Counted from the first letter of the stretch, positions 1-8,288 are shown. The stretch is DNA of 40,897 nucleotides from Gemmatimonadota bacterium (GCA_015664885.1 DQPL01000095.1:1-40897), one strand, 5' to 3'. The notes: a model not told the origin generated them from the sequence alone. A program made the numbers and translations.

Positions 1-1
1 C

Positions 2-1015
2 ATTTTCACAGCGGCCGCATTGCGACCCGCTTCCCCGAGTCCGCAGCAGGCGCGTCCCCAGGCCCATCCCTCGACGCAAGATCCGTCGGTGCTGGTCACC
101 CTCGAGACCCTGGAGAAATGGGAGACCGAGCTGTCGAACTGGGGCCGATGGGGTCCCGACGACCAACGCGGGACTCTGAACCTCATCACGCCAGAGAAGA
201 CCAAAGCGGCAACGCGGCTGGTGCAGGACGGCGTGACGGTGACCTTGGCGCACTTCGTCGGCGCGGAGCCGTCGATCGACAGCCAGAACTTCGGGCCGAT
301 GAAACACTGGATGACGAGGGTCGATGCGAACACGGGCGAAGTCCTCTCCGCTCTCGACGCGCTGAGTTTTTCGATCCACGACGGCCAGATGGCACACATG
401 GACGCGCTCTGCCACTACGCGACCAATCGGGGTGGGAAGAAGATCATCTTCAACGGATATCCGCAGGACCTCGATCAAGATGGGTGCAAAGATCTCGCGA
501 TCGACCGCATGGGCCCCGGCTACGTGACGCGCGCGATCCTGGTGGACATGCCGCTGCTGCGCGGCGTGGAATGGCTGGAAGAGAGCACACCGATCTACGT
601 GTCGGACCTCGAGGAATGGGAGCGCTTCGCGGGGATCACGGTCAGTAGCGGCGACGTGCTACTCGTTCGAGGGGGACGCTGGGCCAAGCGTGCAAAGGAA
701 GGCCCCTGGAGCTATGGGCGGACGGGAGCCGGCCTGCACTCCTCGGTATTGCCCTGGCTCAAGGAGCGGGGCGTGTCCCTGCTCGTCGGAGACGCCGTGA
801 ACGACGTGCAGCCGTCCGGGGTGCGCGGAATCGGCCGTCCTATACACACGATGACGCAGGTCTTCATCGGGCTGCCGCTCGTCGACAACGGGTATCTCGA
901 GGACGTGGCCAGGGAGGCTGCGGCACGAAATCGGTGGGAGTTCATGATCTCCTGGCAGATCACGAGCGTCCCAGGCGGGACCGCGAGTCCGTTCAACGCC
1001 ATCGCAACCTTCTAG
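2..1015 (+). CDS. Cyclase family protein (kynurenine formamidase-like), 5' end outside window
   Basis: Metal-dependent hydrolase of the cyclase family (PF04199), whose members hydrolyse formamides, cyclic esters or similar small substrates. The metal-site region is visible as HDGQMAHMDALCH: H120, H126, D128 and H132, counted from the TTG at 20. The C-terminus NAIATF is almost the same as the NPIATF end of the second cyclase gene at 5984-7063, and both end in TAG. The reading frame is open to the window edge, and the residues just before the Pro/Gln-rich linker could be the end of a signal peptide. The TTG at 20 is therefore probably not the true start, and the 5' end is missing. The substrate cannot be told from the sequence. 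Known members include kynurenine formamidase and isatin hydrolase. Confidence 0.85.
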   Translation: MFTAAALRPASPSPQQARPQAHPSTQDPSVLVTLETLEKWETELSNWGRWGPDDQRGTLNLITPEKTKAATRLVQDGVTVTLAHFVGAEPSIDSQNFGPMKHWMTRVDANTGEVLSALDALSFSIHDGQMAHMDALCHYATNRGGKKIIFNGYPQDLDQDGCKDLAIDRMGPGYVTRAILVDMPLLRGVEWLEESTPIYVSDLEEWERFAGITVSSGDVLLVRGGRWAKRAKEGPWSYGRTGAGLHSSVLPWLKERGVSLLVGDAVNDVQPSGVRGIGRPIHTMTQVFIGLPLVDNGYLEDVAREAAARNRWEFMISWQITSVPGGTASPFNAIATF

Positions 1016-1118
1016 CCGAAGCCGCTCTTCCCGCCATACCGGGGGACCAAGACCGATTGCCAGGGCGCCAGCCCAGGTCTAGTCTCGGGCTCCACTCGGT
1101 ATCGGACTAGGAGAGCGC

Positions 1119-3785
1119 ATGATGTCCCGTGCAAAACGACTTTCAGGTAGGCTCGCGTCAGCGGGCCTGAGCACGGTAGCGCTGTTGGCGTACGCCTGCG
1201 CGCCCGGCGATTCAGGCGTGCCCGAGCCCGTCGACATCATCGGCTTCGTGCCCGGCGAGGATTTCAAGCTCGCCAACTACGCGCCGATCGCCGAGTACTT
1301 CGAGACGCTCGCTGCGTCCACCGACCGGATGGTTCTCGAGCAGATCGGGGAGAGCACCCGCGGTGTCCCGCTCTACGTTGCAGCGATCTCCACACCGGAG
1401 AACCTCGCCCGCGTGGATCGCTACAAGGAGATCACCCGCACCCTCGCCTACGCACGCGACCCCGATGGGGGTTACGGCACCATCCTCGCGGAGGACGAGG
1501 CCCGCGCGCTGGCGCAGGAGGGGAAGGCGATCGTCTGGATCGACGGCGGGCTACACGCCACGGAGGTCGCGCACGGACAGGTGATGCCGGAGATGGCGCA
1601 CTACTTCGTGACTGACGAGTCCGCCGAGACGCAGCAGATCCGCGAGAACACGATCCTGCTGCTGATGGCCAACATCAATCCGGACGGCCTCAACATCGTC
1701 GCGGACTGGTACATGTCGAACGTAGGAACCGAGTTCGAGATGTCGCGCGTGCCGGAGCTCTATCACCACTACATCGGCCACGACAACAATCGCGACTGGT
1801 ACATGCTGACTCAGGTCGAGACCCAGGCGGTCACGCGTCAGTTCTACCACAACTGGTTCCCACAGATCGTGTACAACCAGCACCAGACGGGCCCCTTCCC
1901 TGGCCGCATCTGGATGCCGCCCTTCGCCAACCCAGTCAATACGAACCTGGACCCGCTCCTGGTCAGCTCGATCAACCAGATGGGTCACTCCATGCGCAAG
2001 CGCTTCGACGTGGAGGGCAAGCCGGGCGTGAGCAGCGGCATCGTCTACGATCTGTGGTGGAACGGGTCGATGCGGGGTGGGCCGGATTATCACAACATGC
2101 TGGGCTTCCTCACGGAGACCGCCGGAGCCGGATACGCGACGCCGCGTTGCTACGACGACATTCCGGAAACGTTCGGGTCCCGCTCGGGCGATCTTCCCGC
2201 GCTCACGCCGTCCACCAACTACAACAACCCCTGGCTCGGAGGCTGCTGGCACATCCGCGACGCGATGGACTACATGATGACCGCGGCGAAGGCCGTGGCC
2301 GCCACCGGCGCGACGCTGAAGGAAGAGTACCTGTTCAACCACTACTGGATGGGCAAGAGGCAGATCGAGCGCGGGATGGCCGCCGAGGGCGGCCCGTTCG
2401 CCTACGTGCTCGACCCGGGCGCCTCCCACGACGCGAGCTCGGTGGTCGAGTTCATGGATCTCATGTCGCAGTCGGGAATCGAGTTCCTTCTGGCCGACGA
2501 GGGTTTCAGAGCGGGCGGACAGGACTTCCCTGCCGGTTCCTACGTGATCCCGCCTCAGGCATTCCGTCCTTATGTGGTCGACCTCATGGAGCCGAAGCAG
2601 TTCCCGGATCGTCGCCAGTACCCGGGCGGCCCGCCCATTCCTCCCTACGACATGACCGGCTACGAGCTCCGCTTCCAGATGGGGCTCGAAGTGGTGAACG
2701 TGGCCGAGCCTTTCGACATGCCCCGCGGCGAGTGGGGTGTGGTGAGTTCGGCGATTGGTGCCATGAAGGGGGCCGGATCGGCCGGTTACCTGCTCGACGG
2801 CGCCTCGAATTGGGTGTACCGAGGGCTCCGGGAGTACCTGGCGCAGGGTGGTGATCTCTTCCGGGGCACGCGCACCATCTCGACCCCCGAGGGAGACGTA
2901 GCGGCCGGCGCTTTCTGGCTTCCGGGACTCAGCGAGCAGGCCGCCGGACGGCTGTCCAGCGACTTCGGTCTCACGCTCACAGCGTTGTCCGCGGCGCCGG
3001 CACCGGACGCTCTGTCGGTCGTGCGCGCACCGAGGGTGGCGATCTACCGCTCCTGGCGCGCACCCATGCCCGAGGGATGGACGCGCTGGGTACTTGACGA
3101 GTACGGCATCGCGTGGCAGAACGTTTGGGACGCAGACATCCAGGGAGGGGCGCTGTCGGAGTTCGACGTGGTCATCCTGCCTGCGCAGGGGGAGTCGGGA
3201 ATCCGCGACGGGAACGATGCGGGGTCGATGCCGAAGCAGTTTGTCGGGGGCCTCGGTGCCGAGGGCGCTGCGGCATTACAGTCGTTCGTCGAGGACGGCG
3301 GATGGGTCGTGGCCTTCGACGCCTCGGTCGACTACGCGATCAGCACCTTTGGCCTCCCGTTCCGGAACCGCACTCGCGGCGTCGCTTCACAGGACTTCTT
3401 CTTGCCAGGCTCGATCATCCGCCTCGAGGTCGACGCCACCCACCCGTTGGGATACGGCATGGACACCGACGCCGTCACGCTCTTCGCGCGCAGCCAGGTG
3501 CTGGAGCCTACGGTGCGGCGAAGCGGAATCTCGACCCCGGTTTGTTACCCAGAGACTGACTACCTGGTGAGCGGATGGACGCTCGGAGGCGACGAATACC
3601 TCGCGGGCCAGACCGCCACTGCCCAGGTAGCGGTCGGGTCCGGCCAGGTCGTGCTCTTCGCCTTCACGCCACACTTCCGCGGGCAGCCGAGAAACACCTT
3701 CAAGCTGCTCTTCAATGCGTTGTGGGGTGCGTCGACCGAGGGACTGCCGATGGATGGGGGCGCGGCCTGTGGGGCGGATAGGTGA
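1119..3785 (+). CDS. Secreted M14 family zinc carboxypeptidase-like protein
   Basis: A large exported metallopeptidase of 888 aa. An AGGAG sits 5 nt before the ATG. The N-terminus has a hydrophobic segment ending LLAYAC, a weak lipobox, so it is an exported and possibly lipid-anchored protein. The M14 domain covers about residues 45-400. The zinc ligands are H146 and E149 in GLHATE and H255 in YNQHQTG. INPDG (186-190) and HDNNRDW (221-227) are typical M14 substrate-pocket segments, and E333 in LTETAGAGY fits the catalytic glutamate. From about residue 640 a glutamine-amidotransferase-like fold follows (RVAIYRSW, FDVVILPAQG), as in other large M14 proteins of environmental bacteria. All key residues are present, so it is probably active on peptides outside the cytoplasm. 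The exact specificity is not known. Confidence 0.88.
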   Translation: MMSRAKRLSGRLASAGLSTVALLAYACAPGDSGVPEPVDIIGFVPGEDFKLANYAPIAEYFETLAASTDRMVLEQIGESTRGVPLYVAAISTPENLARVDRYKEITRTLAYARDPDGGYGTILAEDEARALAQEGKAIVWIDGGLHATEVAHGQVMPEMAHYFVTDESAETQQIRENTILLLMANINPDGLNIVADWYMSNVGTEFEMSRVPELYHHYIGHDNNRDWYMLTQVETQAVTRQFYHNWFPQIVYNQHQTGPFPGRIWMPPFANPVNTNLDPLLVSSINQMGHSMRKRFDVEGKPGVSSGIVYDLWWNGSMRGGPDYHNMLGFLTETAGAGYATPRCYDDIPETFGSRSGDLPALTPSTNYNNPWLGGCWHIRDAMDYMMTAAKAVAATGATLKEEYLFNHYWMGKRQIERGMAAEGGPFAYVLDPGASHDASSVVEFMDLMSQSGIEFLLADEGFRAGGQDFPAGSYVIPPQAFRPYVVDLMEPKQFPDRRQYPGGPPIPPYDMTGYELRFQMGLEVVNVAEPFDMPRGEWGVVSSAIGAMKGAGSAGYLLDGASNWVYRGLREYLAQGGDLFRGTRTISTPEGDVAAGAFWLPGLSEQAAGRLSSDFGLTLTALSAAPAPDALSVVRAPRVAIYRSWRAPMPEGWTRWVLDEYGIAWQNVWDADIQGGALSEFDVVILPAQGESGIRDGNDAGSMPKQFVGGLGAEGAAALQSFVEDGGWVVAFDASVDYAISTFGLPFRNRTRGVASQDFFLPGSIIRLEVDATHPLGYGMDTDAVTLFARSQVLEPTVRRSGISTPVCYPETDYLVSGWTLGGDEYLAGQTATAQVAVGSGQVVLFAFTPHFRGQPRNTFKLLFNALWGASTEGLPMDGGAACGADR

Positions 3786-3822
3786 GACACCGACTTCCAG
3801 GAATCGCCGATTTTTCGCCGCA

Positions 3823-3930
3823 ATGCCGGGTGAGCCTTCGACACTACCGATCCCGGAGCCTGAGAAGGATCTGCTTCCTAGCCTCATGCAGGCCTATCGC
3901 CACGACATGAGCGAGTTCGACCGCTCCGCC
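3823..3930 (+). pseudogene. N-terminal stub resembling a GNAT acetyltransferase
   Basis: The + frame from the ATG at 3823 reads through LLPSLMQAYRHDMSEFD. This resembles the first helix of many GNAT N-acetyltransferases, where a NLMQLYLHDFSEFD-type sequence is common. After this the frame loses any recognisable similarity and runs into Pro/Arg-rich noise. There is no good ribosome binding site. I read it as the surviving first 35 or so codons of a gene whose remainder was lost next to the insertion-sequence debris. The assignment rests on one short motif and is tentative. Confidence 0.35.
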
Positions 3931-4012
3931 GGTGGCGACCCCGGCCCAGCGCGTCCCCCGCTACCGACACCCGCCGGCCGATGCACCCGGCTGGGCGAGC
4001 ACCCAGCACGTC

Positions 4013-4090
4013 TACCGCCCGCGCCGGCCCACCACCACGCCACTCTATCCGGTGGTCCAGCACCATCTCGAGACTTTTCTCGCACTGGAG
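4013..4090 (+). pseudogene. IS91-type transposase N-terminal fragment
   Basis: The + frame contains VYRPRRPTTTPLYPVVQHHL followed by ETFLALE. This is the pattern that opens IS91-family (Y2 HUH) transposases, YRPR.P..tpLY.vv..HLEtFl, just before their zinc-binding domain. The similarity stops abruptly near 4090, and no zinc-binding cysteines or catalytic tyrosines follow. Only the first 26 or so residues of the element's protein are left. Its right edge lies against the end of the IS3-type remnant, which suggests one element landed in or near another and both were later trimmed. Confidence 0.5.
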
Positions 4091-4119
4091 CTGTCCCGGT
4101 TCAGTGGACGGGTGAGTAC

Positions 4120-4815
4120 TAGAGTTTTGTATCGGTCCCCACGTCCGGGGAGAGCTACGCTTCCCCGCGTAGCGGGGGGACTGAGACGACGAACGTAGCG
4201 GCATCACGCGGCGTCGGTCAGGGCCGCGTGCTGCAGCCGCTCGAAGTTGATCGGTGATTCTTGGCCGATCGAGGAGTGGCGCCTGCGTGGGTTGTAGAAG
4301 CCCTCGATGTAATCGAACACCGCCATCTTTGCCTGGGCCTGGGTCCGGAAGCGGTGTTGATCCAGGAGCTCGCACTCGAGCGAGGCGAAGAAGCTCTCAC
4401 ACAGGGCGTTGTCGTAGCAGTCACCGACCGAGCCCATCGAGGGTCGTACACCCACTTCCTTGCAGCGCAGCCCGAACGCGATCGACGTGTATTGCGTGCC
4501 CTGGTCACTATGATGGATCACCCGCTCTGGGCGGCGCTGCCAAACGGCCATGTTCATCGCGCCCAAAACGAGCTCTGTCCTGAGATGTGTTGCCATCGAC
4601 CAACCGACGACGCGACGGCTCCATACGTCCACGACCACCGCTAGGTACAAGAACCCTACCCAGGTCGGGATGTAGGTGATGTCGGCGACCCAGAGCTGCT
4701 CGGGACCGTCAGCGGTGAAGTCTCGCTCGACGAGATCCGGTGCAGGACGTGCATCAACATTGCGGTTCGTCGTCCTCGGGCCGAGTCGTCTCCGGCTCAC
4801 GCCCACGATCCCAGC
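4120..4815 (-). mobile_element. Truncated IS3-family insertion sequence (OrfB C-terminal two thirds)
   Basis: Remnant of an IS3-family element. About 203 codons of the OrfB transposase survive (4204 to about 4815, minus strand), with the complete DDE catalytic core and the C-terminal YNPRRRHSSIG motif. OrfA, the helix-turn-helix N-terminus of OrfB and the left end are missing; the truncation starts near a GVSRR motif, which in relatives lies about 85 residues into OrfB. The hairpin-rich stretch 4130-4180 may be the right end. Exact ends, terminal inverted repeats and a target duplication could not be seen, so the limits given are approximate. Confidence 0.7.
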
Positions 4816-5052
4816 AGCGGGGTTCGCATCGTGCCCGTCGAATTGGGCGCTACGGCCCGTGACGATGTGGTAGGTGGGCATCAGCAGAGCGCTGATCAGA
4901 TCCAGGTCACGATTGGCGATGGCCTCGTTGAACGATCGATGCGCCTCGCTTATCTCGGTGGCCTGCGGGGACTCGGCAACGCGGCCGCACGCGACGAGAA
5001 GAACCGCCGTCGCGAGGAGGAGTCTTGCGTGCGCCCCACAGTTGGGGCGCAC
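4204..5052 (-). pseudogene. Chimeric ORF: SnoaL/DUF4440-like lipoprotein N-terminus fused in frame to IS3 OrfB
   Basis: A single open frame of 282 codons starting at GTG 5052, preceded by AAGGAG with 8 nt spacing. Residues 1-22 form a lipoprotein signal peptide ending LLVAC. Residues about 33-79 look like the start of a SnoaL/DUF4440 (NTF2-fold) domain (EAHRSFNEAIANRDLD, YHIVTGRSAQFDGHD). At about residue 80 (near 4815) the sequence turns into an IS3-family OrfB. Its catalytic residues are D124 (WVADITY), D183 (HHSDQGTQYT) and E219 (NALCESFF), with the usual D-35-E spacing. The frame stays open across the joint, so a hybrid lipoprotein-transposase could be made, but it lacks half of each parent. 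It lies 34 nt after the aldolase gene on the same strand, so the original lipoprotein was probably its downstream partner. Confidence 0.8.
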
Positions 5053-5086
5053 GCCACCCGCTCCTTTTGGCTCGCTCACCCTCCCG

Positions 5087-5950
5087 CTAGCGGCAGCGCT
5101 CCTCACCCTCGATGGGCGCCACACCGGCGGGCAGCTCCCGGCATGGCGTGGCCGCCTCCAGGACCACGCTGGCGCCTCGCCGGATCAGACTCGTCGTGCC
5201 CGGACCTTGGAAGAACCGGTAGGGCGCCCGGGTCGACATCCACGCCAAAGGCCCGCCCAGCAAGCGGTCGGCACCCAGCGTCCCCGCCTCGATCGCGGTC
5301 ACCAATGCTTCGTACTCGGGATCGCCCTGCCGCTTTCCGCTGAAGCTGCCCAGGTCGGAGCTCGCGGCGAACACCACGTCGACCCCCGGCACTCCCGCGA
5401 TCTCTGCGGCGTTCGCAACCCCGGCGGGCGACTCGATCATCGCGATGATCATGATGTTGTCGTTGGCGGTGCGCCGGTAGTCGTTGCCCCAAAGCGCCCG
5501 ATACTGGCCTCCACCCTGGCTGCGCTTCCCCATGGGCGGGAATTTGGCGAACGTGACCGCGTTTCGAATCTTGTCGGCGTCGTCGACCATGGGCACGATG
5601 ATACCCAGCGCCCCAATGTCGGTCGCCTTCTGAATGTCACCCTCGGTCGCGTTCGGGACGCGAATGAACGGAATGGCGGGTGCACCCCTGCACGCCCAGA
5701 TCATGCGCGCGACGTCCGTGTAGGTCAGTGGGCTGTGCTGCATCTCGATCCACATGAAGTCGAAGCCCGAGTTCGCCATGGCGCAGTATATGTCGGGGTC
5801 GGGCGTCGAAACCGTTCCGCCGACGACGCGCTCACCTGCCGCGAGCTTCGCCTTGACGGTGTTGAATATCCTGGACTGCGCTTGCGCGTCAGACACGCTC
5901 ACGCCGAGCGCGAAGCTGAGCGCGAAAGCGAGGAGAGTTGCTCGTTTCAT
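5087..5950 (-). CDS. Exported HpcH/HpaI aldolase/citrate-lyase family protein
   Basis: Class II 2-oxo-acid aldolase fold (HpcH/HpaI family), whose members cleave 4-hydroxy-2-oxo acids to pyruvate and an aldehyde using a divalent metal. Core segments are visible: WIEMQHSPL near the N-terminal strand, metal-ligand glutamate in IAMIESPAGV, and aspartate in DVVFAASSDLGSFSG. The ATG at 5950 is chosen over an upstream in-frame GTG because GAGG lies 8 nt before it. The protein begins with a clear signal peptide (MKRATLLAFALSFALG...AQAQ), unusual for a family that normally works in the cytoplasm. It sits between two cyclase genes in a block of exported hydrolases. The export prediction is strong; the substrate is unknown. 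Confidence 0.85.
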   Translation of the reverse strand: MKRATLLAFALSFALGVSVSDAQAQSRIFNTVKAKLAAGERVVGGTVSTPDPDIYCAMANSGFDFMWIEMQHSPLTYTDVARMIWACRGAPAIPFIRVPNATEGDIQKATDIGALGIIVPMVDDADKIRNAVTFAKFPPMGKRSQGGGQYRALWGNDYRRTANDNIMIIAMIESPAGVANAAEIAGVPGVDVVFAASSDLGSFSGKRQGDPEYEALVTAIEAGTLGADRLLGGPLAWMSTRAPYRFFQGPGTTSLIRRGASVVLEAATPCRELPAGVAPIEGEERCR

Positions 5951-5983
5951 GACTGTCACCTCGGAATTTGGATCGTATTGACT

Positions 5984-7063
5984 CTAGAACGTCGCAATCG
6001 GATTGAGGGGCGATCCCATGCCCAGTTCGATTCTCAGCGGAGCCGCCGTGAACAGGAACTCGTACTTGTTCAGCCGCCTGGCCACCTCGGCGACGCGCCC
6101 GAAATCGAGGTTGTCGAAGATGCCCACGCCCAGCGAAACCAGCGATAGCAGGTGCAGCGGAAGCCGCTCCTCATCCGAGAACTCGTGGGGGTAGACGTCA
6201 TTCCACATATCGTGGCCAATGAACGACACGCCGCGTTCCTTCATGAAGTAGGCGACGTCCGAGTGGTAGCCCGCTACACCCTCCGATGTCGGCCACGGCC
6301 CCAGCGCGTCCCTTCGTATCCACCGGCCGGTGTGGAGAAGGATCACGTCGCCCGGCTCGACCCTCACGCCTTGGATCTTCTCCAGGGCCACGAGGTCAGC
6401 GGCTCGGATCGCCCTCCCTGGCTCTACCCAGCCCTCCGGTGTGCCGAAACCCGGAAGCAGCGTCGCGTCGAACAAGATCCCGCGCGTGACGATGCCGTCC
6501 TTGAGCGCGTTGATACTGCCCCTGGGGCAGCCCCCCGCGGCCTCGATCTCCTCCATCGCCACACCGTTGTATCCCTTGCCCTCGTACATGATGTGGCAGT
6601 CCACTGCATCGAGATGGCTGTGGATGACGCCATGGTAGCTGCCGGTGTATTGATACCGGTCTGACGCACCGGTCGCGCTGACCCGAAGCACCTCCCGGTT
6701 CAAAATCGTGCCCGCGTCGAGCGCTCGTTCCTGTGCGACATCGTGGGCCAGCGAAACACTGATGCCTTCGGTCACGAGCGCGGCCGCCGCCTTGCGCTTG
6801 TCCGGTGTGATGAGGTTCGACGCACCCAGCTCGTCCTCGGCGCCCCAGCGGCCCCAGTTGGACAGTTCGTCCATCGCGCGCTCGAAGTCCTCTACGCTCG
6901 TCATCGCCGGGTAGCTCTGGACTTCTGCCGCGATAGTGTCGTCGCTCGCGACAGCGTCGGCGGCGGCCGCACTGTCTTCGGTGTCGGCGGCGCAGGCGAA
7001 CAATCCTGTACTAATCACGCACGCCACCACGCCACCTGCCCACCACACTACGCGAGGTCTCAT
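5984..7063 (-). CDS. Cyclase family lipoprotein (kynurenine formamidase-like)
   Basis: Second cyclase-family (PF04199) metal hydrolase in the window, 359 aa. AAGGAGGAGC stands directly before the ATG. The signal peptide ends in a lipobox, LFAC, with C24 as the probable lipidated residue. The metal site is in YHGVIHSHLDAVDCH (H144, H150, D152, H157). It shares SNWGRWG, NLITP and the C-terminal NPIATF with the protein at 2-1015, so the two are paralogues. They differ enough in sequence that this is an old duplication. It is followed on the same strand, 33 nt further, by the secreted aldolase gene, which suggests co-transcription and perhaps a shared pathway acting on a hydroxylated or lactone substrate in the periplasm. 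That pathway link is inference. Confidence 0.87.
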   Translation of the reverse strand: MRPRVVWWAGGVVACVISTGLFACAADTEDSAAAADAVASDDTIAAEVQSYPAMTSVEDFERAMDELSNWGRWGAEDELGASNLITPDKRKAAAALVTEGISVSLAHDVAQERALDAGTILNREVLRVSATGASDRYQYTGSYHGVIHSHLDAVDCHIMYEGKGYNGVAMEEIEAAGGCPRGSINALKDGIVTRGILFDATLLPGFGTPEGWVEPGRAIRAADLVALEKIQGVRVEPGDVILLHTGRWIRRDALGPWPTSEGVAGYHSDVAYFMKERGVSFIGHDMWNDVYPHEFSDEERLPLHLLSLVSLGVGIFDNLDFGRVAEVARRLNKYEFLFTAAPLRIELGMGSPLNPIATF

Positions 7064-7253
7064 GGCTCCTCCTTCGGGCAGCTCAACTGACCGTCTGAGA
7101 GATCATACGCGCTACCCCTTGGGTCGCGCGAACACACCCAGGCGTCGATCCTGCCCGAGCGCTGGCGCTTCGAGAGCAAAGCCCCGCATCTTGGGGTCAC
7201 GAATCGGACCGCGTCGTCGTGGCAGGCGGCTCAGCTGAACGAAGGAGGACTTC
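7064..7253. promoter_or_regulatory. Divergent intergenic region between cyclase and ThuA genes
   Basis: 190 bases separating two genes that run apart, so both promoters must lie here. Strong Shine-Dalgarno sequences mark both edges (AAGGAGGAGC for the minus gene, AAGGAGGACTTC for the plus gene). No convincing -35/-10 pair or large palindrome was picked out by eye. Confidence 0.4.
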
Positions 7254-8114
7254 ATGAGTGCTGCATCGAAGGTCGGCTTGATCGCCATTTGCCTTGGCGG
7301 CATCGTCGCGGCAAGCACCGCCGGGCCCCAAGCCCCCAAGAAGCTGCTCTTCCTCACCCACGCGGGGCTCTACAAACACACGAGCCTCGGGCCGGCAGAG
7401 ATGGCGGTCGCCTCATGGGGAGAGGAAGCGGGCTACGAGGTCACCTCCGTGCAGGGCTATCTGCAGGAGCAAGAGGAGCTCGACCTCTCGGTCATCACCG
7501 CGGAGTATCTGGCCCAGTTCGACGGCGTGATGATGATGACCAACGGCAACCTCCCGATGCGCGACGAGCAGAAGCGCGCGCTCGTGGACTTCGTGCGCCA
7601 AGGCGGCGGCTTCGTCGCCGTTCACTGTGCTGCGCTCACACTGTTCGACTATCCGGCCTTCGGAGAGATGCTCGGTGCATACTTCAGGCGCACGGTCGCT
7701 CCGGGTCAGCTCGTGGTCCTGAAGGTCGAAGACCAAGAGCATCCGGCGACGAAGATGTTGGGCTCGAGCTGGCCCATCGTCGACGAGTTCTATCACTATG
7801 GCACATCCGCGTGGAGCGCGGAGCGTCCTGACGAGAACGTCGACGTCCTCTTTGGCAACCGGATTCCGGTCGGCTTATCGCGGGACCGCGTGCACGTTCT
7901 GTTGAGCATCGACACGCGAGAGTCGGACATCGATGAGTTCGCAGAGGTCGAGTTGGGGGGTGACTACCCCCAGTCCTGGGTGCAGGACTTCGGCGAGGGG
8001 CGCTCGTTCTACACCTCGCTGGGCCACCGCGACGACATCTGGAGCAACGATCCGGTGTTCCGCGCCCACGTGGTGGGCGGAATTCGATGGGCACTCGGCC
8101 TGGAAGACGAGTAG
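7254..8114 (+). CDS. Secreted ThuA-domain protein
   Basis: ThuA-like fold (PF06283), a class I glutamine-amidotransferase-like domain found in sugar-utilisation and many secreted proteins of environmental bacteria. AAGGAGG lies 6 nt before the ATG. The first 24 residues are a signal peptide. The mature part has the family pattern: KKLLFLTHAGLYKHTSLGPA at the start, FDGVMMMTNGNLPMRDEQ, GGGFVAVHCAALTLFDYPAF, EHPATKMLGSSWPI.DEFYHY, GRSFYTSLGHRDDIW and a C-terminal HVVGGIRWALG. Length, 286 aa, is usual for exported members. The catalytic activity of the family is not well defined, and no neighbour reveals a sugar substrate here. Confidence 0.88.
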   Translation: MSAASKVGLIAICLGGIVAASTAGPQAPKKLLFLTHAGLYKHTSLGPAEMAVASWGEEAGYEVTSVQGYLQEQEELDLSVITAEYLAQFDGVMMMTNGNLPMRDEQKRALVDFVRQGGGFVAVHCAALTLFDYPAFGEMLGAYFRRTVAPGQLVVLKVEDQEHPATKMLGSSWPIVDEFYHYGTSAWSAERPDENVDVLFGNRIPVGLSRDRVHVLLSIDTRESDIDEFAEVELGGDYPQSWVQDFGEGRSFYTSLGHRDDIWSNDPVFRAHVVGGIRWALGLEDE

Positions 8115-8287
8115 CGTAGCCGCGTGCGCCCGCGACTTCTGCCACGGGCTGCGCACCGACAAGGACGTCTATGTCCCTGCCGAACCTAGCTGCTAAGCAG
8201 CGTTCGGGAGGTTGGTACGTGTTGCTACGTAGAGATTACCTACTTCGCTGAACTCGACCGCGTAGACCGGATGAAGTGCCTCGTCGG
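8115..8287. other. Intergenic region with hairpin and possible gene tail
   Basis: 173 bases between convergent genes. An imperfect hairpin lies at 8181-8206 (CGAAC, 3-nt bulge, GCTGC, loop taa, GCAGC, GTTCG), which could act as a terminator although no T-run follows. Read on the minus strand, 8193-8288 is open and encodes HPVYAVEFSEVGNLYVATRT before a TAG, which looks more like protein than noise. Confidence 0.35.
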
Positions 8288-8288
8288 T
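8193..8288 (-). pseudogene. Possible C-terminal remnant of an unidentified gene
   Basis: About 30 codons on the minus strand directly downstream of the TPR gene, in a different frame from it, reading DEALHPVYAVEFSEVGNLYV and then ATRTNLPNAA before TAG. The alternation of hydrophobic and charged residues is protein-like, and it has no start codon of its own. I could not assign a family with confidence. It would fit the pattern of gene ends left behind elsewhere in this window, but chance cannot be excluded for so short a piece. Confidence 0.2.

Larger units (their letters stand above)
3786..4203 (+). other. Non-coding gap with gene debris
   Basis: 418 bases without an intact gene. On the + strand it holds a stretch like the N-terminus of a GNAT acetyltransferase (3823-3930) and then one like the start of an IS91-type transposase (4013-4090). 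The last part, 4130-4180, is rich in inverted repeats: CCCCacgtccGGGG at 4137-4150, and CCCCGCgtaGCGGGG at 4163-4177 with an alternative CTACGC/GCGTAG pairing (4155-4160 with 4167-4172). That structured part directly follows the transposase stop codon read on the minus strand and may be the IS end or a terminator. No complete terminal repeat could be delimited. Confidence 0.6.

Noticed and set aside
1551-2429. Minus-strand open frame inside the M14 gene
   Set aside because: Shadow of the M14 gene; His/Val/Arg-rich with no domain.
4120-5052. Complete, active IS3 element
   Set aside because: OrfA, the N-terminus of OrfB and the left end are missing, and no pair of terminal inverted repeats was found.
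4874-6148. Long + strand open frame (424 codons)
   Set aside because: It is antisense to the aldolase and cyclase genes, has no recognisable domain and has an Arg/Asp/His-rich composition typical of a GC-rich shadow frame.
7112-7253. Minus-strand frame ending RLGVFARPKG in the divergent gap
   Set aside because: Runs antisense into the ThuA gene and has no start or known motif; not enough evidence for a remnant.
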